Assembly: GCA_963921425.1 (NCBI GenBank)
Contig: OY992839.1
Span: 18,336,910-18,400,909, forward strand
DNA length: 64,000 nt
Source: Dryas octopetala
Lineage: Eukaryota > Streptophyta > Magnoliopsida > Rosales > Rosaceae
Direction: 5' to 3'
The notes under the pieces were generated by a model. The model searched no databases and had not been told where the DNA came from. It worked only from the letters and a program-made list of their open reading frames with translations. How positions within the stretch are numbered: the first letter of the stretch is position 1; each line of letters starts with the position of its first letter. The position numbers were made by a program, and so were the translations under genes. Positions 12,400 to 24,300 of this stretch are shown piece after piece.

Positions 12400-13100
12400 A
12401 AAACCAGCTGGCATAACCCGACTCACATTACCTTCTCTAAACAATTTCAGTCAGATTTAAATCTATTGGAAAATCAAGAAACATGTGATCTGCACTTTCG
12501 CTCCCAGCTCTACATATCATACACCACTGAGGATAAAAACAAGCATTTGGTCACCTTTGAATCATATCACCAGTGTTAACCTGCCATGGGCAACCAACCT
12601 AAAAAAAAGCTTGAGGCACCTTAGATTTCCAAATCAGCAAAGAAGGATGAAATGTGGGAATAGCTGGATTATTAAAATAATTTTCTAAAGTCAGAGTTGC
12701 AAGAAAACTTCCCTAAAGATTCTAAACTCGACCTTCTAAAAACAAGATCTACCAGCATATAATCTAACATTTCCCAGCAATGGAAGGAGCGGAATGGGCT
12801 CTCTACTTCCAAATCCCAACTCTAGCAACAGGCACATTACGAAACCTGGACAAATTGTACAAACAAGGGAATAGATTATTCAAAGGTGAATCCCCCAACC
12901 CAATTTTCCACCCAAAATCTCACTCTCTCCCCATTTCCTGATACCAATTGAAAATGATGAAGAAAATATCCATATCCTTGACTACTGTCCTTCCAAGGGC
13001 TACAAATTGCTTCACCAAAGGTTTTGCATATGGGACACATTTTCATGTAACCTACACTTACTTCTAATGCCTTCATGCCATAGAGCAAACCCAAATCTGC
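12400..13100 (-). mobile_element. LINE (L1-type) reverse-transcriptase C-terminal fragment
   Basis: Read on the minus strand, about 13000-12880 encodes FQLVSGNGERVRFWVENW, the conserved stretch after the LINE reverse transcriptase. About 12600-12480 encodes WQVNTGDMIQR, then PQWCMICRAGSESADHMF. The Cys-x-x-Cys and His of the latter are the zf-RVT zinc finger found at the C-terminus of plant L1 ORF2 proteins. At least one internal stop (between the two finger halves) and missing upstream domains show a dead, 5'-truncated copy. Confidence 0.75.
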
Positions 13101-14290
13101 TTGCCAATCAAAGCCTTACTGTTTAGCTGATATCACCCACTACCAATCCACCTTTCTCTTTACCCACTCCACACCACTGATCCAATAACTCTGCATTTGT
13201 TTATTCCAAATAAGCCAAGTATACTTATTGACTTAACTATTAGCCATTCGAGTAAGTAGATAAACATAAACCAAAACAATACAGTCCTGACTCCACATGA
13301 TTCAATATACACAGGCAATGCATGTGAAACTGCACCAAGTTAACTCAACCAGTCAACTCCACAGAGGAACCTGATACATTCACTCAACATAACAGTCAAC
13401 AGGCGTTACCACCTCGCACCATCATCTACACCCTAGTAAACAATTACGTACGCATTTTCAATCTAATTTCGATGAGCCACCAAGGCCTTATCAAACCAGT
13501 CAATAAAAACCACAATATTTGTCTCTCCTTTTTCCAAAGGTCAATAGCCCATATTGTGAACAAGTTCCAACATATTCACTTGTAGAGCCTACAACCCTAC
13601 TGTAGTCAATCAACTCTTATGTGCTTCTGGCATCACAAATACCAAACCCAGGTGAAGCATGCTCAACTAAACTTGGCTTTGGTACCACTTTTTGAATAGG
13701 ATTTAGCAGAAGAAGGTATCCAATATTGAGATAAATCACACGTACAAAGACAATTTAATGTGGTTCCATGAAACTCCATCTAAATCCATAATCCATAGAC
13801 AAGAGAGATAATTCACTACATAAAACCATGAAGAAATAACAATTAACAAAAGCACAAGAACCTAAACACCAAATTCAACACCTGACCCAAGCCTCAAACT
13901 ATCCCCCTTCCATTGCTTCCTGATGTCCTGAATCATAAGACAAATTCTGCCTCATTGCTTCCCATAACTTATCCACTCTCTATTACTGTATATTAATCTA
14001 TGAACCTGTGACATTGAATGCCATAACTTGCAAACCACCTTTCACATGAAAGACGTAACTTGTACTTTACTCACTGACGGAGGATATACTTATTTAAGAA
14101 AACGTAGAGTCTTCCCCTACCCTCTTCTGAGCAATCTGTAGTGAAAGCTTTCACTTTCTGAAGCAAATACAAGTATAACTAGGGTTATTAAAAGATAAAA
14201 ATCCTTTAAGCATGCTATAATATGTGATATCAATTGATATTTGTTCTTTTATGTTGAAACACTAGTATCAAATAGACAAAACTTTGTAAT
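13101..14290. other. Gene-free stretch
   Basis: No open frame with recognisable motifs. A stretch near 13690-13790 resembles repeat leader sequence, but I could not assign it to a family. Confidence 0.45.
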
Positions 14291-14652
14291 GCAGCAATGG
14301 TGCATCCTAAGGTATTTTCAGAAGCAATTTTTTCCAGTTGAGTAAAGCCACAGTAGTAACAGTACGCGGCATTTGAAAATCACAAGTGTTTGTTTAAACT
14401 AAGAAAATATGCTTTTGCCACTTCTCATTATCTTGATGAAAACTGTAATGTGCATCCTAATAGTATCTACTAGTCAAAACTTCTTGATGCACAATGGTGC
14501 CTCCTAAGGTATTTTCAGAAGAATTTGCCACCCGTTAAGGAAAGCCACAGTAGTAACAGTATATGGCATTTGAAAAGCACAAGTGTTTCTTTGAAACTAT
14601 GAAAATATGCTTTTTCCACTTCTCATTATTTATCTCAGTGAAAACTGTAATG
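14291..14652. repeat. Diverged 160-bp tandem duplication
   Basis: The segment 14291-14450 recurs at about 14489-14652 in the same orientation. Shared landmarks in order are caatggtgc, taaggtattttcagaag, aaagccacagtagtaacag, cacaagtgttt, ccacttctcatta and aaaactgtaatg. The copies differ by scattered substitutions and small indels. It lies just downstream of THOC7 and may fall in its 3' flank. Confidence 0.85.
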
Positions 14653-14959
14653 TTACACTAGTCAATGCAATGTATCCAAGCATTAAGTTTATACCATGAA
14701 CTACATAAAAGTTAAAGGTTGAGCCAAGAAGAAAGTTCTGAAAAATTCTTCTTATCATGTGAACTTGGTAATACAGATATGCAAGAGAACCTACACATTG
14801 CAAAATATCAAGAATTTCAAAATATTGCTGACAAACTGCACTTGCAGAGCAATATTCTGATACTCTCTTGCATTCCTGCTTCGGACATCAATGCATAAAC
14901 AGAAACCCAATTATGAGCACACAATCTTACAACTGCAAATCCGAGATGCATTGTATCCT

Positions 14960-15756
14960 CTAATCAACATGCATGGGTTCCGAGCCCCCACTCGCGTCCT
15001 CCATTCCATTTTTTTGCTCCTTCTCCTCAATCAAATTCTTCTGCTCTTCCTCTATGGTATTCTGCAACTCATCCACCTGTAAAAACGTTGAAACACCACA
15101 AGAATTAGACCGAATTTCACAACATAATACAAGATTAGGGAAATGGAAACAGAGCTACATACCACATGCAAGAGCAGAGCAAACTGCTTCTTGCGAAGCT
15201 CCAGCATCCGGGAACTAGCCGTGTTCTCCGCATCCAACGCCGCAATCTCCTTCTCCAAATCCGATATGATCTTGAGCGTCTCGGACCGCGGTGGCTGCGT
15301 AGCAATCAACCTCCGAATGGCCTCGCACTCCTCCTTATGCTTCCTCTCAATCTTACTCTCCTCGAGTTGCTTCTTGAGCAGCTCGATGTCCGTCTGCGCC
15401 TGCAGTATCTGCGTGTTGATCTCCTCCCTCAACTCGTCGAAGTTGTGCTTCTCCCTAACATTCGCCTCCACCACGGCTTTGCTCTTGAGGAGGGGGATCT
15501 CGAAGGTGTTGAGCTCCTGCAGGAAAGCCTTGGCGAGCTTCTCGCAGTCGCCGTAGTTGTCCTCGTTCTTGTCGAGCTCGACGAACAAGGAAGTGAACTT
15601 CTTCTGGAGCTTCTTCAATGGCGGCTCGCCTCTGGTGGTGGTCGTTCGGGTGAGGAGTCTGTGCTTGATGATTGCGTCATCTTCGAGCGGCCCGAACGCG
15701 TAGTTCGCTGCCACGGTCTCTCCGCGCCCTGAAACTTTCCTTCCTTTTACCAGCAT
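14960..15756 (-). CDS. THO7: THO complex subunit 7 (THOC7), two exons
   Basis: THOC7 is a small coiled-coil subunit of the nuclear THO/TREX complex, which couples transcription to mRNP assembly and export and, in plants, also affects small-RNA biogenesis. Exon 1 (15756-15163, 198 codons) starts at ATG 15756 and carries the family signature: [18 protein letters not shown], then [20 protein letters not shown], and [21 protein letters not shown] long heptad-rich helix (about residues 100-195) includes [18 protein letters not shown]. The 86-bp intron (15162-15077, GTATGT...CAG) is phase 0 after LLLHV. Exon 2 (15076-14960) begins VDELQNT and ends EPMHVD-stop. Total 236 residues, the usual plant length, with no defect seen. 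The call is close to certain; A or B paralogue status is not decidable. Confidence 0.95.
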
Positions 15757-16093
15757 CTACACAAATGAATGATTTCGATTTTGCAGAAATTCAATTCCAA
15801 ATTCGCCAAACCCTAATCTCGTTTCAAATTCGCATAGGAGGATTCAGCTTTCTGATTGTGGAATCGAACGGTGACGAAAGACCTTTGTTATGTTTGCTCA
15901 AGTTGAATGGACGGTTAGGATGTGTTTCTAGGATATATCCAGAGTTGTGTGTAACAGTGTATCACTATCATCTATTTGATCGACTCATTGACAGTGTATC
16001 ACTGATTCACCGTCATCTATTTCCCGTTGCAAGAATGACCCACTTTTTGTTCTCACTTCGTTAACATTATCACCGCCGTTCCTTTTAAAATTA
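15757..16093 (-). promoter_or_regulatory. THOC7 5' flank / probable promoter
   Basis: This is the only sequence between the THOC7 start codon and the TIR element that follows, so the 5' UTR and core promoter should lie here, possibly extending into the element. I see no clear TATA box at a convincing spacing. Confidence 0.4.
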
Positions 16094-16786
16094 GAGCGCT
16101 ACTATTTGCACATTTTTTTTTTCTTTTTGCACATTCTTTCAAAAAAAAAATTTAAAAGAAAAGACCACATTGCCCCTCTTTAATTTCCTCTCTTTCTCCT
16201 TTCCTCACCCACACACCCCATACCCATTTTTTCTTCTTCTTCTTCTTCTTCTTTCCCAACCCCTACCTGCACCATTTCTTCTTCTTCTTTTTCCCCCCAC
16301 CCCCGCCTGCACCATTTCTCTTCTTCTTCTTCCCCGCACCCGCACCCGCACCCCCACCTGCCCCTGAGCCCTCCCCTCCTCTTCGGCTCCTCTGTCCCTG
16401 CCGCCTCGCCCCGAGCTAGTCCCTCCTCTTTCTCTCCTTCCCTTTCTCTTCCCGCCCCGCAGACAGCCAAAATCTTGAAGAAAAAAAAAATTGCAGGGGC
16501 TGGACAGACAGAGAAAAGGAGAGAGCAGAGGGGGAAGAAGAGAAAGAGAGAGAAGGGGATAGAGGAGAGAGGGGCGGAGAGGGGTGGGGTGGTCGCCGGC
16601 GGTGGTGGGCTTCGACGGTGGTGGGTTGCTCGGCGTGGTCAGGATGGGGTGTTTTGGGTGTTTGGTTTTTTTCTTTTCTTTTGTTTAGGAGGGGGTGTGC
16701 AAAAAAAAAAATTAAATGGGTATAAAGTCTTTTTCTAAGGGTTTTGTTTTTTTTTTTTTAAGAGAGGTGTGCAAATAGCAGCTCTC
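16094..16786. mobile_element. Non-autonomous TIR element with low-complexity core
   Basis: The ends are gagcgctactatttgcaca and the inverse of gagagctgctatttgcaca, 17 of 19 bases matching. They are flanked by a perfect 8-bp direct repeat, taaaatta (16086-16093 and 16787-16794). The interior is pyrimidine-rich on one side (cttctt, ccccac) and purine-rich on the other (gagagag, gaggtgg), with A/T runs. Open frames inside are by-products of this composition. An 8-bp duplication fits hAT, or a short Mutator type. The element sits about 340 bp upstream of THOC7. Confidence 0.75.
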
Positions 16787-16802
16787 TAAAATTATGGTCA
16801 CC

Positions 16803-17746
16803 GATTTGGAAAAGGTTTATTTCACGATTTATCATCCCAAACTATTTTTCATCCTCAGATTATTACTTGAAAGATTTTTTATCTTAGGTCACCACCTATA
16901 ACTTATACATGTGTCCTATTTTACCTTATTTTGTCAACACCTCTGTAAAAAATGCTGACATGGCACGCTGGATGTGCATCACGTGTCACCTCTTTTCTTT
17001 TCTTTTCAGATTTTTTTTATTTTCTTATTTTTATAAATTTGAAAATTAATTAAAAATAGCTCCTACAAACTCAGAAAAATACATGGAAAATTCCTAAGAA
17101 CTCGTCTTGACTAGTACTAATTTACTATGGGGTCAAAATACCAATTTTTCCTTTGAGTATTTCTAGAAAATTTGAGAAGTCCCAATTTATTTCTAGAAAA
17201 TTAAGCAAAATATCCCTCTATTAAATAAATTTTAAAAAAATTCTACAATTTCCATAAAGTCTCGAACGAATTCTCAAAAATATTTTGGAAACTACCAAAA
17301 ACCTATTTTAAAGAATTTTTTCGAGACTTTACAGAAATCGTAAAATTTTTCTAGAATTTATTTTATAGAGGGAAATTTATTTTCCTCTAAGACCAGGAGG
17401 TCTTTTGGGTAGCAAGTGTTCACGAAAAAGGTATTGTTAGTTTTTAGAAGCCCAACAATGCAGACTTTGTATTTTTTAGAGTTTGGGAGATTATCCTATG
17501 AATTTTCAAAGAGTCTAGAGTATTTTAATTTTCTATAAATAAATTTGGACTTCCCAATTTTTCTAAAAATACTCATAGGAATTTTGACCCCATGTTAAAT
17601 TAGTACTAATTAAGACGAGTTCGTAGGAATTTTTCATGTATTTTTCTGAGTCTAGAGCTATTTTTAATTAATTTTCAAAGTTTATAAAAATAGGAAAATA
17701 ACAAAAATTTGAAAATAAAAGAAAAGATGTGACACGTGGCGAATAG
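16803..17746. mobile_element. Foldback element, right arm cut short
   Basis: The left arm (about 16803-17270) and right arm (about 17325-17746) are long imperfect inverse copies. Shared blocks include aattaattaaaaatag, ggggtcaaaat, tagtactaattta and gtcacatctttt. The loop is only about 50 bp. The right arm stops abruptly at gacacgtggcg, where chromovirus sequence begins. A second copy of the same arm at about 47455-47790 continues past that point, showing that this arm is incomplete. Confidence 0.75.
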
Positions 17747-19824
17747 GGCCATCATTTCCGTATTATTACATATCATCGCACCATTCAACATCTCTTAGAG
17801 AAACGCATTACTACACTGACTCAACAAAAATGGCTCTGTAAGTTACTAGGTTACAATTACAATGTTCACTACCGTCCTGGTTCTTCTAATCAAGTCCCTG
17901 ATGCCCTCTCTCATCAACCTGAGTTACTTGTTTTAACTGGCCAATCTTGTCCTCTTATGGATTGCATTATTGACATTCAGCATGAATACAATCTTCTTCC
18001 GAATGTTATGGCCATAATCGCTGCTATTCGTGGGGGTTAATCTAATCCTAAGGGGTTTTCAGTTCAGAACAACTTTCTTTATTATAAGGGTCGAATCTTT
18101 GTGGCTCCATCATCTATGTAACGTTCCAAACTACTTCAAGAGTTTCATAGTGGTGCCACAAGGGGTCATTCCGATTTTTTATGAACTTATAAACGCCTCA
18201 CTCACAACTTCTTATGGACTGGCATTAGGAAAGACGTTAAAACTTTGGTTGCTGAGTGTGATATCGTCTAACGCCAAAACTATGAGGCAGTTCATCCTCC
18301 TAGTCTTCTCCAACCTCTTTCCATTCCTACTGGAGCTTGGTTGGATATTTTCATGGATTTCATTGAGGGTTTGCCTACCTCTACTGGGAAAAATGTCATT
18401 TTGGTTGTGGTGGATTGTTTGACTAAGTATGGGCACTTTCTTCCTCTTTCTCACCCGTACTCCGCTAAACAAGTAGCTGATGTATTCATTCGTGAAATTT
18501 TCTGCCTCCATAGGCTGCCACAGACCATTTTGAGTGATCGCGACCCTATCTTCCTTAGTAAATTTTGGAAATCTTTCTTTAAGCAGCAAGGCACACAGTT
18601 ATGTCGCAACACTGCTTATCACCCCAAAGTGATGGGCAAACTGAGGTTTTAAACAGGACCCTTGAACACTACCTTTGTTGCTATGTTAGGGATAAGCCTA
18701 CTGCTGGGACTATTGGTTTACCTTGGGCAGAGTGGTGGTATAACACCACATTTCACTCGGCTATTCGCATGACTCCATTTGAGGCATTGTATAGTTATCC
18801 ACCTCCGTTTGTGGCTGCTTATTTGCTTGGTAGCACTTCTGTTCATTTGGTTGATGTCGCTTTCTGTGATCGCGACTCTCTTTTAACACTTCTAAAATCT
18901 AATTTACAGCTGGCACAATCCCGCATGAAGACTTATGCAGACAAAAATCGCACTGAACGAACATTTACCATTGGTGATTGGGTTTATTTGAAGCTTCAGT
19001 CGTATCACAAAAAGTCTATTCATTCAAGGCTATGTCACAAGTTATCAGCCCGTTATTATGGGCCCTTTCAAATTCTGGAATGCATTGGTACTGCTGCATA
19101 TCGTTTGGTTTTACCCCCTTCTTCACGATTGCATCATGTTTTTCATGTTTCTTTATTGAAGGCCAAGATTGGGCAGCATGTTGTTCCTCATCCTACTCTC
19201 CCTCTCGTCAATGATTCTAGTTCTTTCTTGCGTGTTCCTAAAAATTTTTTGGACAGAGGTGTGGTTAAGCATCATAATGCTTCGATTACATGTTGGTTGG
19301 TGCAATGGTCTGGTCTTTCGTCCGACGATGCCACCTGAGAGGATGCTGCAACCATCATGGCTTGTTTTCCTGACTTTTCGGCCTGAGGACAAGCCTTATG
19401 TTGGGGGGGTGGACTTGATGAATTCCCCTTGTATTGGCTTAGTACAGGCTTGATTATATGTGATGGTCATTTGCTGCTCATATCAGTTAAACATTATTAC
19501 TCAGTTAGTTTCCTTTTATTTTCTTTCCTAAATTGTAATTGTCTATTTGCTAGGTGGCAAACATCTAGACATACTTGCATCTTTAACCGTAGATCTGTAG
19601 CTAGGGTTATTTTCTTCATATATCTTCTATTAGCAATTATAAGAACTCCATGACATGAATTAAAGAACTACTTTCCTTTAGAATTCTCTCTCTCTCTCTC
19701 TGTGCAATGGTACCCAACACATACTCAATTTCCTTTTTAGGTTTGAGATGGATGAGAATTTGACTTCTCATAATAATCTTGTTGAAATCCCCCAACTGAT
19801 AGGACCACATCAGTTCATCCATCA
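17747..19824 (+). mobile_element. Ty3/gypsy chromovirus, 3' half with 3' LTR (fossil)
   Basis: A 5'-truncated, broken element. In order it shows the end of the RNase H domain (LLGYNYNVHYRPG near 17840), the integrase core (LDIFMDFIEGLP near 18340; LPQTILSDRDPIF near 18515), the integrase C-terminus (DWVYLKL; YYGPFQILECIG) and a C-terminal chromodomain-like segment (CWLVQWSGLSSDDAT near 19295), which marks a chromovirus. A G-rich polypurine tract (about 19400-19413) precedes a probable 3' LTR at 19416-19824, with termini TGATG...CATCA. Several breaks are visible; no 5' half is present. Confidence 0.85.
19416..19824 (+). repeat. Probable 3' LTR of the chromovirus
   Basis: Follows a G-rich polypurine tract; ends are TGATG and CATCA, a 5-bp inverted terminus. 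It contains a (TC)n run near 19687. There is no 5' partner in the window to confirm the borders. Confidence 0.55.
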
Positions 19825-20280
19825 TGGGTATTAAGAAAAAAAAAATTCTGGATCTACATATTTCCCTTCTCTTTTTTTTTTTTTTTTTTCTTCTGTTTCA
19901 AATCCATAAAATTAAGAAAAAAAAAAAAAATAGCAAATCCACCTCCCCACATCCAACCCATGCTTTTTAGTTCTTACTTCTTACCTCTCCTTCCCCGGCC
20001 CACCTCCTCTCGTTCTTCTATTGGTTTCTTTTTTTTTTTTTTTTTTTAATTTTAAACATATAAAAGAAATTTGTATAATTTTGGAAATGCCTACATTGCC
20101 TTAACATCTGTTAACAATTTTTACAGAAATTCTATTGAATACCTATTAGATACAAAATAATAGTTTCGATACTCAATTGGGTAAAATAAAAGTTCAGGTA
20201 CCAAATTTGGACATAGTTTAAAGGTTAGGTACCAAAAATGAAAAAAACCCTTAAAAAAATGACATGATTTGTGCTCACAC
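19825..20280. other. Poly-T and AT-rich repeat remnants
   Basis: Two long T runs (about 19869-19889 and 20031-20047) and AT-rich sequence with no gene. The stretch around 20180-20250 resembles part of a dispersed non-coding repeat, family unknown. Confidence 0.45.
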
Positions 20281-20284
20281 AGTT

Positions 20285-21085
20285 TTTTTTTCTTTTGTTT
20301 TTTTCTTTTGTTAAAGAAAGTAATTCATTAAGAAGCCCAAAAGGGCAGACCATTACAAAGATGAAGGCTCATTAGGCACAGCTCAACAACTAAATTAAGA
20401 AACACAAAACAGAAAAGAGAACAAAGGTAACAAATATCAAAACACAAAATCCTTAATAACATTTGCATGAACCCTAGCCAAACCAAAATCCATACATAGT
20501 AGCAAGTTCCACCATCAAAGCACAGCCCTGAGCCAAAAAAATCAGCAATTTCCACCATTAGAGCACAACAACTCATGCAAGACCCTTAACCACAAAAGAA
20601 AACTAGGAGAACCAAAGTACTACATAAAAAATTGAGGAAAATGGAGGTGTTTCCACTTGCACATAATCTGATTGAGGAGTGAAAAATCACTTTAAAGTGG
20701 TAGTTACATATACTACAGTGGACCGCCAACTCGAAGAGAGGAAATCACAAATGAATCTAATAAGGGTTTGAGATTTCGGTGGGTTTTGAGAAAGGGGCAA
20801 AGGGAAAAACAAAAGGGGGATTGAGCAAAGACTAAGAGAGCAGGAGAGGAGGAGAGGAGGACATGAGAGAAAATGGTAGAAAAACAAAGATAAAAGAAGA
20901 TGCAATACCTCTAGATCTGAGCATATAGCTCAAACAAAATCACCACAACAGGGTGAAGGAAAGCTCAAATAGAGGAAGTAGAAAACATAGGAGAGAGAAA
21001 AGATGGAGATATGTGAGTAAGATGAGGGTTTGAGGTGGGTGGGAGGGAGAGGGAGGTGAGTGAAGACTCTCAAAACGGCATAGAG
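20285..21085 (-). mobile_element. Possible LINE/retroposon tail with A-rich 3' end
   Basis: On the minus strand this stretch starts with a CT-rich leader (about 21085-20940). It ends at about 20340-20285 in ttaatgaattactttctttaac followed by an A-rich tail, which resembles the 3' ends of plant LINEs. No coding domain and no target duplication were found, so it is a weak call. It may be an unrelated expressed non-coding region. Confidence 0.35.
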
Positions 21086-21316
21086 AAATATATAATTTGT
21101 TTACATCGTTTTATTCTAAAAATATTGTGTTCATCATAACAAAATAACAAAATTAGTTTTTTATTAAACTATCTTCTTTTTTTCTCCAATTATTAGATTA
21201 CTTCTTACAATAATGATTCTTGAAAAGAACTTACAAAATGAATGACTTATATCAACATTACGAGGTAGCCTCACATCTGATTTTTTTTTTTTCTTTTTTT
21301 ACTCCTTAAATATTTT

Positions 21317-24300
21317 TGTAACAACTCGACCCATATTTCACTAGAAATTTAAATTTTATTGGTTATGGACTTAAAGAAGTCTAAAGGAAAGTTGAGTAGA
21401 TGTTTTGGCCTAAAATGTGATTCCCTATGCCATGTGGGAAAAGAATTGCGGGCATGCCACCGTCCAAAAAAGATGGATTAAAATAGAAGTCTTGGCCAAG
21501 ACCACGAGAGTCAGTCGAGATTTCTATCAAACGATTGTGGGCCAAGATAAAAGCTTGTTCTTGGAGGGGGTTTTTTGCTTGCCTAATCTAATGTTAGAAA
21601 TTCGCTTAATTTGTGTGTACAAAGACTCTGTGTAAATTCAAGTGTAACTACGGTGGAGCTCAGGGTTGACTGATTTAAATAAAAGCATAAAACCTTAAAG
21701 TGCAAAATAAGTGAAATATGGTGTGGGTGAGGTTGGTAGCTAATAGTGGTTCTCACTACAAACCTAACCATATTTTGTACCCAATCATACCATTTTTAAA
21801 GAAATGACAATAAAATATAAGCTAGGAAGAGTAAGCTGAAAGAAGACTAGAAAAGGAAATCAAATCTGAAAAACCACCAAGTTTTATCCACTGGGTAATG
21901 ACTTTAATGTAAAAGAGATGCTAGGAAGGGCTTTAAATATAAGTGAAAAGAGTAGTCAAATTAAGAAGTCAGTAAATAACATTCATCCAACTAAGAAGCC
22001 ATAAAGACTAAGAACAGTAACAACTTTCCAGAGTTCATTGATGAACTTGCACAAAAAAGAGAAGTGAAATACACTCCAAAACAAAGAAAGTAATGACAAA
22101 ATAACCATAAAGATGATGAACACTTCGTTTCAAAGCTAATAACTACCTAAAAAGGGAGTAATGGTAAAGGAAAGACAAGACAAGACTGAGTCTTTGAATA
22201 TTCAGATGAGCCGCTTTGGGATCTGGAATTTTGTGGGGGTTGATGATGATATATTCCCTCTGTAGCTTGATATTTATACTGCCCTCCGAGATTAGGGTTT
22301 GCCATGACCACATACGGATGGGTTCCACGTGTAGGTCCCTTCCTGATCTCCTTTTGAGCCTCACCTAACCTTGTACTATTGTCAACTTTTGTGCACACCA
22401 CCTTGTCTTTAACTAGCTAGAACAATAACAATGGTTGTGCTACTTTTTAGAACCTGCTCCCTCAGGTAACGTAAGGAGATTCATTTTGTTGCTTTTATAA
22501 CTTCGGTCCATATTGTTGAATGGTCAATTATGGCCGGAGTGCATGCTACGGCTGGAAAGGTAGATTCTTTAGCTATTAGGAAAGACCTTCTACCTTTTGT
22601 CAGTTGTGATTTTGAGGTTAGCCCTAATAGTAGAGAGACCCCAAAAAATATTTCTACATTAATTTGGAGACAATAATAAATTTTGGAGATTTCTGAAAAT
22701 TAATTTAAGGTTATAAAGATTTTTGATTAATTAATTGAAGTTATTAAGGATTTATTGGAATTATTGAGAATTATTTGGAAACATTTAATTTTAATTGAAT
22801 AAATTTCGGGAGCTCAAACTTTAAAGTTGAGGTAGTAGAAAAATAGTACAAGTCAAATGGTGTCTATATAATTTTACGGAACATAGAAGTCAAGTACAGT
22901 ATAAAAAAAAATGACACATATTGAAATGTGATTGGGCCAGGTGGGAGGCCAAGCCCATTTGGTAGTCACGAGCTGGGCACGTGATGCCACATCAGTATTT
23001 TCCGTCACTCAACTTCACAATCTTGACTGATTGAATCTGATTGCGAAACTAATGGAATTACGATCCTACAAATGTGCAAATTGAAATGACGGTGACCAAA
23101 GTGCGACTTACCCAAAGTACAGGGACCAAAAATAACTTTTAGCCTTTTTCACTATAAATTTAAATTTTATTGGTTGTGAATTTAAGAAGTCTAAAGGAAA
23201 GTTCAGTATATGTTTTGGCCTAAAATGTGATTCCCTATGCCATGTGGGCAAAGAATTGCTAGCGTGCCACCATCCAAAAAAGACGGATTAAATCAGGAGT
23301 CTCGCCCGAGACCACAAGAGTCAGCCGAGACGATTGTGGGCTGAGATAAAATCTTGTTCTCGGCCAGGGGCTTGCCTAATCTAGCGCTAGGACTTCACTT
23401 AATTTGTATGTATAAAGACTCTGTGTAAATTCAAGTGTAACTACAGTGGGGCTCATGATTGACCGATTTAAATAAAGCATAAAACCTTAAAGTGCAAAAT
23501 AAGTGAAATATGGTGTGGGTGAGGTTGGTAGCTGATAGTGGTTCTCACTGCATGCCTAACCATATTTTGTACCCAATCATACCATTTTTAAAGAAATGAT
23601 AAGGAAATATAAAGGAGAGTAAGTTGAAAGAAGATTATAAAAGGAAATCAAATATGGAAAACCACCAAGTTTTATCCGTTGAGTAATGACTTTAATGTAA
23701 AAGAGATGCTAGGAAGGGCTTTAAATATAAGTGAAAATAGTAGTCAAAGAAGTCAATAAATAACATTCATCCAACTAAGAAGACATAAAGACGAACAGTA
23801 ACAACTTTTCATAGTTCATTGATGAACTTGCACAAAAAAGGGAAGTGAAATACACTTCAAAACAAAGAAAGTAATGACAAAATAACAATAAAGATAATGA
23901 ACACTTCATTTCAAAGCTAATAACTACATAAAAAGGGAGTAATGGTAAAGGAAAGACAAGAAAAGACTGAGTCTTTGAATATTTAGATGAGCCACTTTAG
24001 GATCTGGGATTTTTGTGGGGGTTGATGATGATATATTTCCTCTATAGCTTGATATTTATACTGCCCTCCGAGGTTAGGGTTTTCCATGACCCCATACGGA
24101 TGGATTCCATGTGTAGGGCCCTTCCTGATCTCCTTTTGAACCTCACCTAATCTTGTATTATTGCCAACTGAAACAGTAACAATAGTTATGCTACTTTTCA
24201 GAACCTACTCCCTCTGGTGACGTCAGAAGATTCCTTTTGTTGCTTTTATAACTCCGGCCCATATTGTTGAATGGTCAAGTACGAACAGAGTGCATGCTAC

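Noticed and set aside
15143-15732. Long plus-strand open frames over the THOC7 locus
   Set aside because: They are antisense shadows of the THOC7 exon. The minus-strand frame has clear family motifs and splice structure; the plus-strand ones are Leu/Ser-rich without any motif.
16170-16738. Proline-, glutamate- and glycine-rich open frames on both strands
   Set aside because: They come from the low-complexity core of the TIR element and not from a gene.
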